Positions 9,094 to 17,869 of a stretch of DNA of 64,000 nt are shown here, one piece after another; the first letter of the stretch is position 1; each line of letters opens with the position of its first letter. The stretch is from JBGLNJ01 sp034434835 (GTDB taxonomy: Bacteria; Chloroflexota; Anaerolineae; Fen-1058), in the NCBI GenBank assembly GCA_034434835.1, contig DAOTXX010000153.1:1-64000 (forward strand), in the 5' to 3' direction. A program made the translations under genes and the position numbers. The notes below the pieces were generated by a model. It was not told the DNA's origin. It did not search any database and saw nothing but the letters and a program-made list of their open reading frames with translations.

Positions 9094-9195
9094 TGTCATT
9101 GCACAAGCGCCCCGCCGAAGGCAAGGGCGCGAAGCAATCTCCGCATGGAAGCAAGATTGCTTCGTCGGCCCGCTTCGCAGGCCTCCTCGCAATGA
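9094..9195. repeat. GTCATTGC...GCAATGAC dispersed repeat, copy 1
   Basis: Begins GTCATTGC and ends GCAATGAC, with internal GAAGCAATCT and AGATTGCTTCG as a second inverted pair. A related copy is at 26763-26847. It occupies the gap between two convergent genes. Confidence 0.75.
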
Positions 9196-9212
9196 CGGCT
9201 GAAGAAAGTTTC

Positions 9213-10286
9213 TCATCCGGGCCGATACCGGGCCATCACGCTCTGCAGCATGTCCAACGGAAGCGCGTAGGCCGTGTGACCTTGAAAGCCCGTCATGGTC
9301 TCGGCCGCCGTCAGCGCGTTGAGGATCGCTTCTTCGACGGCCTCGGCGGTAGCGTCAAAGAGCAGGTTCATCTGACCGTGCGGCAACATCTTGATTTCAA
9401 GTGGCGACTTGCCCTGGGCCGGCACATGGTTGCCTGTGGCAAACGCCAGGAACAGATCGCCGCTGCCGTTGTGCCCCGTGCCGCCCACGCGCGCCAGTCC
9501 AACCGTCGCCCGCCGCGCGAGTCGCTTGCACTGAATGGGCAACAGTGGCGCGTCGGTGGCGATCACGATAATGATCGAACCGCCCGTGGCCGGTTCCGAC
9601 CACGGCAGAGGCGGATGGATGGAGCCGATCTCGCGCCCGACCGGCACGCCGTCCACGCGCAGCAATTCGCGGTCCCCATAGTTGGCCTGCACAAGCGCGC
9701 CCACAGTGAATTGACCGCTCTCGGTCTTGACCAGCCGCGAGGACGTGCCAATCCCACCCTTAAAGTCGTGACAGATCATGCCTGTGCCGCCGCCGACGTT
9801 GCCTTCTGCGACAGGCCCACTGTGGGCCGAGTCCAATGCCTGACGAACGTGCTCCGCCTTCAAATGGAAAGCGTCAATGTCATTCAGCCAGCCATCGTAG
9901 GTTTCTGCGACGACGGGCAGCTTCCACGCAAAGCCGCCATGCCGGGTCGCTCCATATTCGACCAGCGCCGCGTGCACGGTTCCAACTTGATTGGTGTTGG
10001 TGAGGGCAATCGGCGATGTGAGCAGACCAAACTCTTCGATGAACGGCCACCCGGTCATCTCACCGCAGCCGTTGAACGAAAAACAACCGGCAAACGCGTG
10101 GTCCTCCCAGATCGCTCCTTCGCGCGGGAGGATGACCGTGACACCGGTGCGGGCGACGCGCGGTTCGTTGTAGATGAGCGTACCATGTCCGACCCATACG
10201 CCCGGCACGTCGGTGATCGCGTTATAGGGGCCGGTCGGGAACGTGCCGATTACGATGTTCAGGTCTCGCAGTCTTGCGCGTGTCAT
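9213..10286 (-). CDS. P1 family peptidase (DmpA/L-aminopeptidase D-esterase type)
   Basis: 357 aa. Members are N-terminal-nucleophile hydrolases that self-cleave before a Ser or Thr and remove N-terminal amino acids from small peptides, amides or esters. Family features: an early YNAITDVPGVWVGH segment, the glycine-rich GNVGGGTGMICHDFKGG, and GGSIIIVIATDAPL, where the Ser after GG is the likely cleavage site and nucleophile. The start at MTRARL was chosen because AGGAGA sits eight bases upstream. The next gene upstream, on the same strand, is the quinone oxidoreductase; a repeat lies between them. Substrate unknown. Confidence 0.88.
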   Translation of the reverse strand: MTRARLRDLNIVIGTFPTGPYNAITDVPGVWVGHGTLIYNEPRVARTGVTVILPREGAIWEDHAFAGCFSFNGCGEMTGWPFIEEFGLLTSPIALTNTNQVGTVHAALVEYGATRHGGFAWKLPVVAETYDGWLNDIDAFHLKAEHVRQALDSAHSGPVAEGNVGGGTGMICHDFKGGIGTSSRLVKTESGQFTVGALVQANYGDRELLRVDGVPVGREIGSIHPPLPWSEPATGGSIIIVIATDAPLLPIQCKRLARRATVGLARVGGTGHNGSGDLFLAFATGNHVPAQGKSPLEIKMLPHGQMNLLFDATAEAVEEAILNALTAAETMTGFQGHTAYALPLDMLQSVMARYRPG

Positions 10287-10311
10287 GTTGTATCTCCTGC
10301 GGGGCAAGGCA

Positions 10312-10337
10312 AGGGGCGACCACAAGGGTCGCCCCTA
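10312..10337. repeat. Short GGGGCGACC hairpin overlapping a stop codon
   Basis: AGGGGCGACC is followed by GGTCGCCCCT. The right arm contains the stop codon (10335-10337) of the quinone oxidoreductase gene on the minus strand. Related to the GTAGGGGC hairpin at 2157. Confidence 0.6.
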
Positions 10338-11303
10338 CGGGTTCAACAACACTTTGCCTCTGGATCGGCGAACTTCCATGTAGCGGTGCGCCTCGGCCGC
10401 CTGCGCCAGCGGGAACGTCACATCTATCCGCACCTCCAATTGGCCGGACGCCATCCATCCGAACAGCGCGCTGGCGCGTCCCAGCAGCTCTTGTCGATCC
10501 GCCGTGTAATGTCCTAGCGTGGGGCGAGTCAGAAAGAGAGAGCCTTTGGCGTTGAGCACTTGGGGATCGAGCGGCGGCACAGCTCCGCTGGATTGACCAA
10601 ACAGCACCAGGTAGCCGCGCGGCCTCAAGCAGTTCAGGCTCTTGTCAAACGTCGTCCGGCCGACCGAGTCATAGACGACATGGACGCCTTGGCCGTTCGT
10701 CAGCCGCTTGACCTCTTGCTCGAAATCGGTCTGGGTATAGAGAATGACCTCATCGGCCCCGGCCTGCCGGGCCAGTTGAGCTTTTTCCTCTGTGGAGACT
10801 GTGCCGATGACGCGCGCGCCGCGCCGCCTGGCGATCTGCACGAGCAGCAGGCCGACCCCGCCCGCTGCCGCGTGGACCAGGGCCACATCGCCCGGTTGCA
10901 GCGGATAGGTGCTGTGCGTGAGATAGTGCGCTGTCATCCCTTGCAGCATGACGGCTGCAGCCTGCTGCGCGCCGATCGCCTCGGGCACGGGCACGAGCCG
11001 CCACGCTGGAGCGATGACGTAATGGGCATACGAACCTTGCGCGCCTGCAAAAGCCACGCGGTCGCCCGGCTTGACCTCGGTCACGCCCGGGCCGATGGCG
11101 TCCACCACGCCGGCGCCTTCCTGACCGAGCGTGAGCGGCAGCGCGCCTTTGTATTGACCGGAGCGGTGATAGATGTCAATATAGTTGACGCCGATAGCTT
11201 CCAGCTTGACGCGCGCCTCGCCCGCGCCCGGCTCCGGCAGGGGCACGTCCTCATAACGCATCACCTCCACACTGCCAAACTCGTGAACACGAATTGCCTT
11301 CAT
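10335..11303 (-). CDS. NADPH:quinone oxidoreductase (zinc-independent MDR family)
   Basis: 322 aa. The N-terminal GroES-like domain (about 1-125) has the family pattern GVNYIDIYHRSGQY and LGQEGAGVV. The Rossmann domain (about 126-260) has the nucleotide motif AAAGGVG. There are no catalytic or structural zinc cysteines, which places it in the quinone reductase/zeta-crystallin branch: two-electron reduction of quinones with NADPH in the cytoplasm. Length is typical. The ribosome site GGAGAG lies just upstream of ATG. The stop codon lies in a dispersed hairpin. Confidence 0.9.
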   Translation of the reverse strand: MKAIRVHEFGSVEVMRYEDVPLPEPGAGEARVKLEAIGVNYIDIYHRSGQYKGALPLTLGQEGAGVVDAIGPGVTEVKPGDRVAFAGAQGSYAHYVIAPAWRLVPVPEAIGAQQAAAVMLQGMTAHYLTHSTYPLQPGDVALVHAAAGGVGLLLVQIARRRGARVIGTVSTEEKAQLARQAGADEVILYTQTDFEQEVKRLTNGQGVHVVYDSVGRTTFDKSLNCLRPRGYLVLFGQSSGAVPPLDPQVLNAKGSLFLTRPTLGHYTADRQELLGRASALFGWMASGQLEVRIDVTFPLAQAAEAHRYMEVRRSRGKVLLNP

Positions 11304-12120
11304 CGTTTCTCTCCTTCATCTTGACCACACAACATAGCGCGGCCCCCGGCCTCAACCCAAACTTGACGACGCGCAGCCAGAGTCCCCGGGCGAGATCCAA
11401 CTCGTCCCTGCCAGGCGCAACATGCGAGTGCACTACGCCGAGGCAACACAAACCACATGCCATGCACAGGTCTGTTGCGCAAAGAGATTTTTCTGCCATG
11501 CTCAAGTACACGCTAGCGTAAGGACGTGGTGTTGTTCAAAATACCACCACACGTTGTCCGGAGACCATCCACAGACTCCCCCAGGGTAGGTAAACCGAAT
11601 CTGTTTAGCGATTATAGTCTCGTCATGCTTGTTGTCAACCGCCGCGAAAACGGGGACAACAGGAGGTGGGCGACTCAAGACCGTGGGCAAGCCAATCTCA
11701 GCCGCCGCCCCGCCGGTTGCGATACTGACCGGAAATGAATTCGGTGCATCCGGAGTCAAGGCTTTAGCCGGATATTGGCCGCGAAACCGGCTGAAGCCTC
11801 GACTCCAATGCACTCATTTGATTTCCGAGCAGTATACCCGGTTGGGGCTTCCGTTTTCTGGATTCATGTGCTAAACTATTCCTGCGGCTCAAGTCAGCGG
11901 CTTGGGTCGCGCAGCCCGATCCGATGTGCGCCCCCGGGAAGGCTCTCTTCGGATCGGGCGATTTATTGAGGCCGAGCCAATCCACACAATTCAAAGAATA
12001 TGATAAAATCCTTTCCATGTTCGGGTCGCTGCCGGCCGGCCCAATCACAGACAGGGCCGACCCACGCTGAGCCTGGTACGCCGCAGGACTCGTCCAGGTC
12101 GAAACACAGGTGAATCAGAC
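11304..12120. other. Long intergenic region, no gene seen
   Basis: About 815 bases between divergent genes. It contains the inverted repeat at 11752-11813 and a 10-bp hairpin with arms CCCGATCCGA (11915-11924) and TCGGATCGGG (11949-11958). A TATGAT near 12000 could be a -10 box for the two-component operon, but no good -35 is seen. Frames here are short and give no recognisable protein. Confidence 0.5.
11752..11813. repeat. GAGTCAAGGCTTTAGCCGG inverted repeat
   Basis: Left arm GGAGTCAAGGCTTTAGCCGG and right arm CCGGCTGAAGCCTCGACTCC pair with a few mismatches. The same unit is nested in the palindrome at 7841-7969. Confidence 0.7.
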
Positions 12121-12846
12121 ATGGAGGACAAGAAACGCGCCAGACGCATCTTGTTGGTAGATGACGAGTCCGCCATTACGTCCAACCTGGCCCCGTTCCT
12201 GGAGCGGGCTGGGTTTCTGGTGGCGACGGCGGCCGATGGCGAAACGGCCTTGAAGCTGGTCAAGGACTCGCAGCCTGACCTGATCGTGCTAGATGTGCTG
12301 ATGCCGCGCATGGACGGCCGCGAGGTGCTGCGGGAGATGCGCCAGGGGGGCAACTGGACGCCCGTGATCTTGCTCACCCAGGTCGGCTCGCCCACCGAAC
12401 GGGCGGTTGCGCTCGATGAAGGCGCCGACGATTACCTGAACAAGCCCTTTGAGCCTTACGAGCTAGTCGCTCGCATCCGGGCGGTGCTACGACGCAGCAA
12501 GCCGGGCATGCCATCCCTGGCAGGAGCACGCCGACTGCGCTGCGGCCCACTGGAATTGGACCGACAGGCCCGGCGGGTTCTTCTGGCAGGCCGCGAAGTG
12601 GCTCTCACGACCAAGGCCGTCTCGATCCTCGAATACCTGATGTTGCACCCGGATGAAGTGCTAAGCCGCGAACGGTTGCTGGATGCGGTGTGGGGCTGGG
12701 ACTATCCGGCCGTGACCCGCGCGGTGGACACGCGCATTGCCGAGCTGCGCCGGGTCTTGAACGATGACGCCGAAGCGCCGCGTTTCATCGAGACCCTGAT
12801 CGGCCAGGGGTATCGCTTCATCGGGCGAGTTGAGGCCAGCGGATGA
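12121..12846 (+). CDS. OmpR-family response regulator
   Basis: 241 aa. Receiver domain with acidic residues D14-D15, phosphoacceptor D58 (VLDVLMPRMDG) and K108 (NKPFEP); winged-helix domain from about residue 140 ending GQGYRFIG. It overlaps the downstream kinase by four bases (ATGA), which implies translational coupling and a cognate pair. A lipoprotein with a beta-propeller follows, so the operon may sense an extracytoplasmic state; the signal is unknown. Confidence 0.92.
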   Translation: MEDKKRARRILLVDDESAITSNLAPFLERAGFLVATAADGETALKLVKDSQPDLIVLDVLMPRMDGREVLREMRQGGNWTPVILLTQVGSPTERAVALDEGADDYLNKPFEPYELVARIRAVLRRSKPGMPSLAGARRLRCGPLELDRQARRVLLAGREVALTTKAVSILEYLMLHPDEVLSRERLLDAVWGWDYPAVTRAVDTRIAELRRVLNDDAEAPRFIETLIGQGYRFIGRVEASG

Positions 12847-13739
12847 AAAGGTACGGGCTGCTGCTTTTGCCTCCTGTCATTGGACTTGGCCTGGCGATTT
12901 TCTGGCAAACGCAGATACAGTCCGCGCCCATCCTGTACCTGCGCGCCGACGCGGGCACGTTGCTCCTGCTGCTGGCGGTGATCGCCAGCCTGGCTTATGG
13001 CTCGGCCCTGCTGGTGTGGAGCCTGGGACGCCGGCGCGGGGAGGTCGCGCTGGAGCATTTCCGGCAAGAACAGGCCGAGGCCCACTATCGCTTTATCCGC
13101 CGACTGGATCACGAGCTCAAGAACCCGCTCACGGCGATCCGGGCCGGATTGGCGAACCTGGACAACAGCAACACCCCAGCCTTGACCAGCGTGCGAACGC
13201 AGGTGGACCGGCTGGCCCGCTTGACCGCCGACTTGCGCAAGCTGGCCGATCTCGAAACCCGGCCGGTCGAACGCGAGCCAGTGGACCTGAGCCAGGTATT
13301 GAACGAAGCGATCGATCTGGCGCGGGAACGACGCTCGCCTGCAGCAGGACCGATCAACCTGCATCTTCCCCACGTGCCATGGCCGCTGTCGCCCGTTGCA
13401 GGCGATCACGACCTGATCTTTTTGGCGCTGCATAACCTGGTGGACAATGCCTGCAAGTTCTGCAACTGCGACGACACGATCGAAATCCGCGCGTTCGAAG
13501 ATGGCCCCTGGGTCGCGGTCGAAGTGGCCGATACCGGGCCGGGTGTGTCCCAAGACGAACTGCCGCACCTGGCCGAGGAGCTGTATCGCGGCAGCGCGGC
13601 CCGGAGTGTCGAAGGCAGTGGATTGGGACTGGCGCTGGTTCAAGCGATCGTCAAGCGGCATGGCGGGACGATGACGATTCGCAGCCGATTGGGTCAGGGG
13701 ACGCTCGTCACGCTGCGCTTTCCGGCCATCCGTGGATGA
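12843..13739 (+). CDS. Sensor histidine kinase
   Basis: 298 aa. Two membrane helices (about residues 5-21 and 38-60) with only a short extracytoplasmic loop, so sensing is probably intramembrane or through a partner. Dimerisation/phosphotransfer helix with H90 in RRLDHELKNPL, then a HATPase_c domain with N box (LVDNACKF), G1 (ADTGPGV) and G2 (GSGLGLALV). It autophosphorylates H90 and passes phosphate to the overlapping response regulator. The short sensor region and adjacent lipoprotein suggest that the lipoprotein could be the input module (inference). Confidence 0.9.
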   Translation: MKRYGLLLLPPVIGLGLAIFWQTQIQSAPILYLRADAGTLLLLLAVIASLAYGSALLVWSLGRRRGEVALEHFRQEQAEAHYRFIRRLDHELKNPLTAIRAGLANLDNSNTPALTSVRTQVDRLARLTADLRKLADLETRPVEREPVDLSQVLNEAIDLARERRSPAAGPINLHLPHVPWPLSPVAGDHDLIFLALHNLVDNACKFCNCDDTIEIRAFEDGPWVAVEVADTGPGVSQDELPHLAEELYRGSAARSVEGSGLGLALVQAIVKRHGGTMTIRSRLGQGTLVTLRFPAIRG

Positions 13740-13743
13740 CTTG

Positions 13744-13776
13744 ACCCTTCTGCAGGTTCAGAACCTGCGGGAGGCT
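13744..13776. repeat. CCTCCCGCAGG hairpin family copy
   Basis: CTTCTGCAGGTT and AACCTGCGGGAGG form the arms with almost no loop. It sits between the kinase stop and the lipoprotein start, so it is likely transcribed within the operon mRNA. Confidence 0.7.
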
Positions 13777-13788
13777 AGGCTGACCGAG

Positions 13789-15279
13789 ATGAGAAAGCAT
13801 TTACTGATTTTGCTCACGGTATGTTTGCTCGCAGGCTGCAATGGCGTCCTGGAAGTGGGCATCGAGCGCACGCCGACGCCGGATATTGGGCCGGCCGCGA
13901 CACTGGAAGCCTTGATCGCCGACAACAATCGCCTCGCCACGCGCGTGGCGGCCATGGCGACTCCCACCTCCTCCATCCCCCCCAACCTGGGACGCCTGGC
14001 CTACGTCCAGGGTGGCGACATTTGGGTCAAATCGCTGCCGGCCGGAACGCCGCAACGATTGACGACCGATGGCCGGAACCGCGAGCCGCGCTGGTCGCCG
14101 ACAGGCGAATGGCTGGCCTTTCGCAAGGAACGACAGGCGACTATCGAGCGCGAAGTGCCGTGCGAAGTCTCGCGCCCGCGTACCCAGTTGTGCACTGAAA
14201 GCTCTACCGTGCTGCAAAAGCAGGTCTGGGTGATCGCGGCGGAAGGCAATGGTGCGCATCCGCTCAGCCAGGGCAACACAGTGGACGCCTTTGCCTGGTC
14301 GCCCGTAGATGATCGTCTGGCTTATTTGACTTTGAGCGGTGGCCTGAGCGTCATCAACGCCGATGGCACCGAACTGGTCACGCTCGTGCCGCCCGGCGCC
14401 GGAAGCAATCCAGGCCGACTCGGTCGCTTTGCCTGGAACCCCGAGGGGACGCTTATCGTGTACGAGTGGCGCATCGCACAGACCGATCAAGCTCTCACGT
14501 ACCAGGGCTTGTGGAAGGTCTCGATGGACGGCAAAGAGCGCGTGGAGCTTTACGCCAGCGGAGCGCCGCGGAAAGGCGAAGCGATCCTCGCCGGCTGGTC
14601 CCCGCTGGGCAAGCGGGTGCTCTTTTGGCAGAGTGAAACCGCCACGGCTTCGCTGACGGATGGTGCTCCGCTGTATGCCATCAACGCCGTCCCGTCCAAA
14701 GAGAACGTGCCCGTGCGACTGGGAATGGACGAGGCGGTATTGAGCTACTCGGATTTCATCGCGCCCGCGCCGCGCAGTGCAATGGCGGAAGCGCGCGACG
14801 CCGTGGCCGTCGTGATCGGAACGAATCGCAGCACGTGGAAAAACAAACGCATCGAGCTATCAGGGCGTATCCTTTCGCCCCAGATGACAGCCGCGATCTC
14901 GCCAGCCTGGTCAGTGGATGGCGCGCGCCTGGCTTTTGTCGCCATGCCCGAGCGTCCCGACCCGATCGGTGGTGAATCGGCACGACAAGAATTGATGCAG
15001 CGGCGCATCTGGGTGACCAACGTCCTGGGCGAGCCACAGCTTCAACGGCTCACCGACTCGGCCTCCTATCGGGACGAGCGACCTCTATGGTCATCGGACG
15101 GCAGTCACATTCTCTTTGCCCGGCTGGATGCCAAGGGACGCGCCTCGGTATGGATCATGACTTCGGACGGCGGGGGGCCCCGACAGGTCGTGGACGAGCT
15201 GACGCCGGCGCCTGATCCGGTGGGGTTCTACGGTCACATCGAGTGGGAAACGCTCTATGACTGGTGGCGGGGACCATGA
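13789..15279 (+). CDS. Lipoprotein with TolB/PD40-type beta-propeller
   Basis: 496 aa. Signal peptide with lipobox LLAGC (C17), then a linker with a short helix and a series of propeller blades. The blades show the TolB-like pattern in which W-S-P-x-G is followed by LAF or LAY (examples: PRWSPTGEWLAF, FAWSPVDDRLAYL, LWSSDGSHILFA). It is probably anchored on the outer face of the membrane and binds a ligand or protein. The start was set at MRKHLL because it begins a proper lipoprotein signal; an upstream ATG would add residues encoded by the hairpin repeat. It follows the two-component pair by about 50 bases and is probably in the same operon. Confidence 0.82.
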   Translation: MRKHLLILLTVCLLAGCNGVLEVGIERTPTPDIGPAATLEALIADNNRLATRVAAMATPTSSIPPNLGRLAYVQGGDIWVKSLPAGTPQRLTTDGRNREPRWSPTGEWLAFRKERQATIEREVPCEVSRPRTQLCTESSTVLQKQVWVIAAEGNGAHPLSQGNTVDAFAWSPVDDRLAYLTLSGGLSVINADGTELVTLVPPGAGSNPGRLGRFAWNPEGTLIVYEWRIAQTDQALTYQGLWKVSMDGKERVELYASGAPRKGEAILAGWSPLGKRVLFWQSETATASLTDGAPLYAINAVPSKENVPVRLGMDEAVLSYSDFIAPAPRSAMAEARDAVAVVIGTNRSTWKNKRIELSGRILSPQMTAAISPAWSVDGARLAFVAMPERPDPIGGESARQELMQRRIWVTNVLGEPQLQRLTDSASYRDERPLWSSDGSHILFARLDAKGRASVWIMTSDGGGPRQVVDELTPAPDPVGFYGHIEWETLYDWWRGP

Positions 15280-15281
15280 TC

Positions 15282-15314
15282 AACCTCCCGCAGGTTGCGA
15301 GCCTGCGGGAGGTT
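15282..15314. repeat. CCTCCCGCAGG hairpin family copy
   Basis: AACCTCCCGCAGGTT and the complementary CCTGCGGGAGGTT form an almost perfect stem. It lies between convergent genes (lipoprotein on +, livF on -), where it could also block read-through, though no T-run is seen. Confidence 0.75.
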
Positions 15315-15325
15315 CCATCGAGATC

Positions 15326-16030
15326 TCAGAATCCCAGGTAGGCCGTTTTGACGTGCTCGTTGGCAAGCAGCTCCTGCCCGGTCCCCGAAAGCACAATGCG
15401 TCCGGTCTCGAGCACATAGCCGCGACTACAGATCGCCAGCGCGTGGTTCACGTTTTGCTCCACCAGCAAGATGGTGACCCCCTGACGATTGATCTCCTGG
15501 ATCGTCTCAAAGACCTCTTGCACCAACAGAGGCGCCAGACCGAGTGAAGGCTCGTCCAGCATCAGCAGCTTGGGCCGGGAAAGCAGTCCCCGGCCAATCG
15601 CCAGCATCTGCTGCTCGCCACCCGAAAGCGTGCCGGCCGATTGCGACCGGCGTTCCTTCAAACGCGGAAAGAGCTGGAACACCCAATCCATCGTCTCGTG
15701 GCGCACTGCGCGCGCTGCTTTGGTATACGCGCCCAGTTCCAGGTTCTCGAGCACAGTCAAGCCGGGCCACAGCCGCCGCCCCTCCGGAATCTGGGCAATG
15801 CCCATCTCGACAATGTGATAAGCCGGCATCCGATCGAGGCGCGTGCTGTCCAGGCGGATCTCCCCGCTGGCCGGGGGAACCAGGCCCGAGATGGCCTTGA
15901 GCGTCGTGCTCTTGCCCGCTCCGTTGGAACCTACCAGTGTAACGATCTCGCCCTGGTTAACTGTGAAAGAGACATCCCACAAGGCCTGCGCTTCACCGTA
16001 AAAGACGTTGATCTGGTTGACTTGCAGCAT
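15326..16030 (-). CDS. livF: Branched-chain amino acid type ABC transporter ATPase LivF
   Basis: 234 aa. ABC ATPase with Walker A GSNGAGKST, signature LSGGEQQML and Walker B LLMLDEPSLGL, all intact; the length is typical of LivF. It powers import through the LivH/LivM membrane pair with LivG. It is the last gene of a five-gene minus-strand operon livK-H-M-G-F and begins 6 bases after livG. The substrate may be Leu/Ile/Val, but the family also carries urea, amides and other small molecules. Confidence 0.93.
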   Translation of the reverse strand: MLQVNQINVFYGEAQALWDVSFTVNQGEIVTLVGSNGAGKSTTLKAISGLVPPASGEIRLDSTRLDRMPAYHIVEMGIAQIPEGRRLWPGLTVLENLELGAYTKAARAVRHETMDWVFQLFPRLKERRSQSAGTLSGGEQQMLAIGRGLLSRPKLLMLDEPSLGLAPLLVQEVFETIQEINRQGVTILLVEQNVNHALAICSRGYVLETGRIVLSGTGQELLANEHVKTAYLGF

Positions 16031-16036
16031 CGCGCC

Positions 16037-16795
16037 TCATCCTCCTACGCCTGGGGCGGCCAGGACATAGCCTTTGCCCAGGTAGGCTTCGACAACCTTG
16101 GGATCGCTGGCGACCTGCTGGGGTGTGCCTTCGGCGATCTTGTCGCCATAGCTCAACACCATGACCCGATCGCTCACGTTCAGCACGGCTCGCATGACGT
16201 GCTCCACCATAAAGATCGTGATGCCGCTATCGCGCAACTGGCGGATGAGGCGCACCATCATGTCCGTTTCGGTCGGATTCAGGCCGGCGACCACTTCGTC
16301 GAGCAACAACAGCTCTGGGCGGGTCGCCAGGGCGCGCGCCACTTCCAAACGCTTGCGATCCGGCAAAGTCAGGTTCCGCGCCAAAAAGTGAGCCTTGGGC
16401 GTCAGCCCGATGAATTCGAGGACGCGCATCGCCTCCTTCGTCGCGTCTTTTACGGCGCCTTGCGCCCAACCTCGACCAAAGAACGCTCCCACACGCACAT
16501 TGTCCAGCACGGTCATATCCAGAAAAGGCCTGACGACCTGATGGGTGTTCGTGATGCCCATCGTGCACGTATCGTGCGGCATGAGGCGCGTAATGTCCTT
16601 GCCTTTAAAAATGATCCGGCCTAAAGTCGCCCGATAGACCCCGGTGATGCATCGAAAGAGAGTGGTCTTGCCTGCGCCGTTAGGGCCGATCAGCCCGAAA
16701 ATTTCCCCGGACTGCACCTGGAAACTCACGTTGTTGACCGCCGTCAGGCCGCCAAAGCTCATGACGACGTTGTGACCCTCAAGAAGCACAGCCAT
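16037..16795 (-). CDS. livG: Branched-chain amino acid type ABC transporter ATPase LivG
   Basis: 252 aa. Walker A GPNGAGKTT, Walker B LLLLDEVVAGL and the H-loop in VEHVM are present. The signature position reads LTLPDRKRLE instead of LSGGQ, a deviation known in a subset of LivG proteins. Because each ATP site in the LivF/LivG dimer uses the signature of the partner subunit, one site may be less active. The C-terminal extension (YLGKGYV) is the usual LivG tail. The gene follows livM by 15 bases. Confidence 0.92.
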   Translation of the reverse strand: MAVLLEGHNVVMSFGGLTAVNNVSFQVQSGEIFGLIGPNGAGKTTLFRCITGVYRATLGRIIFKGKDITRLMPHDTCTMGITNTHQVVRPFLDMTVLDNVRVGAFFGRGWAQGAVKDATKEAMRVLEFIGLTPKAHFLARNLTLPDRKRLEVARALATRPELLLLDEVVAGLNPTETDMMVRLIRQLRDSGITIFMVEHVMRAVLNVSDRVMVLSYGDKIAEGTPQQVASDPKVVEAYLGKGYVLAAPGVGG

Positions 16796-16810
16796 TGCTC
16801 ACCTCTTTCC

Positions 16811-17869
16811 TCACGCGATCCCTTTGGCTGTCACAGGCCGCGCGCGGCGTCTCTCCCACCATTGGACGAACCGCCGAAACAAACCCAAGAGGCCTTTTGG
16901 CTCAAAGAGAACGATCAGCACCAACAAGCCGCCATACACCAGCAGGTGCATGGTGCTCAAGGAGAGTTTGATCAAGCCCAGGTCCAGGTTGGCGGTCAGG
17001 ATGCGATCTTGCACGACGACATAGACCACCGCGCCCAAGATCGGCCCAGCCAGTGTGCCAATGCCGCCAATCGTGGGCATGAGCACCATGGCGATGCTGA
17101 CAGGAAAGCCGAACACGGTCTGCGGGTCAATGTAGAACACATACTGAGCATACACGCTGCCCGCGATGCCCACCATAAACGCGCTGACCAACAAGGCCAT
17201 GATCTTGTAGCGCGTGGTGTTCACCCCGAGCGTCTCGGCGGCATCCAGGTCCATGTTGATGGCAAACAATCCCAGACCGAACTTGCTGTTCTTGACCCAC
17301 CAGGAGACCAGGAGCGCCAGGAACATCAACACCAGGCCGCCGTAATAAAAGCCGGTCGCATACGCGCGAATGTCTGGCGGCGTGGGCAGCATCAGACCGG
17401 TCGCGCCTCCGGTGAGAACACCCTTTTGCAAGAAACCTTGCAGCAGCGCGCTGCCCTTGATGAGATCGTCCAGGTTCAGCATCAACAGGCGAGTGGCCTC
17501 GCCCACGCCGATCGTGGCAATCGCAAAATACTGCCCACGCAGACGCAGGCAGGGATACCCCCACAACAACCCATACAAGGCGGCGATCAATCCCGCCAGC
17601 GGCATCGTCAACAGCGGCGGCACGCCGCGCAGAGCCAGGATCGTCGTCGTGTAGGCGCCCAGGCCATAAAAAGTTGCGTGACCGAACGAGGTCTGACCGG
17701 TGTAACCGCCGAGGATATTCCAGGCCGTGCTCAAGGTCACGTAAAGAAAGGTCAGAAAGCCCAGAGTCTGAAGATACCCTCCAGCCAGCCTGAGGGGCGG
17801 GATAGCCAGCAAAAAGATCAAGCCCGCCAGACCCGCCCACGTCTTCCAGGAACGCAGCGACGGTCTCAC
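16811..17869 (-). CDS. livM: Branched-chain amino acid type ABC transporter permease LivM
   Basis: 352 aa integral membrane protein with about nine or ten hydrophobic segments and the LivM permease core (GGYTGQTSFGHATFYGLGAY; GGIGTLAGPILGA). The start is a GTG whose bases overlap the livH stop codon (GTGA), with AAGGAG about nine bases upstream; the longer open frame upstream reads through livH out of frame and is not real. It forms the translocation pore with LivH. The basic tail ends at the start of the livG gap. Confidence 0.93.
   Translation of the reverse strand: MRPSLRSWKTWAGLAGLIFLLAIPPLRLAGGYLQTLGFLTFLYVTLSTAWNILGGYTGQTSFGHATFYGLGAYTTTILALRGVPPLLTMPLAGLIAALYGLLWGYPCLRLRGQYFAIATIGVGEATRLLMLNLDDLIKGSALLQGFLQKGVLTGGATGLMLPTPPDIRAYATGFYYGGLVLMFLALLVSWWVKNSKFGLGLFAINMDLDAAETLGVNTTRYKIMALLVSAFMVGIAGSVYAQYVFYIDPQTVFGFPVSIAMVLMPTIGGIGTLAGPILGAVVYVVVQDRILTANLDLGLIKLSLSTMHLLVYGGLLVLIVLFEPKGLLGLFRRFVQWWERRRARPVTAKGIA

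Noticed and set aside
9099..10517. 472-codon plus-strand frame over the P1 peptidase gene
   Set aside because: No recognisable domain; begins in a dispersed repeat and lies antisense to a gene with strong family motifs.
8092..15314. Repeated CCTCCCGCAGG hairpins considered as a CRISPR array
   Set aside because: Copies are kilobases apart at gene borders, without regular spacers or cas genes.
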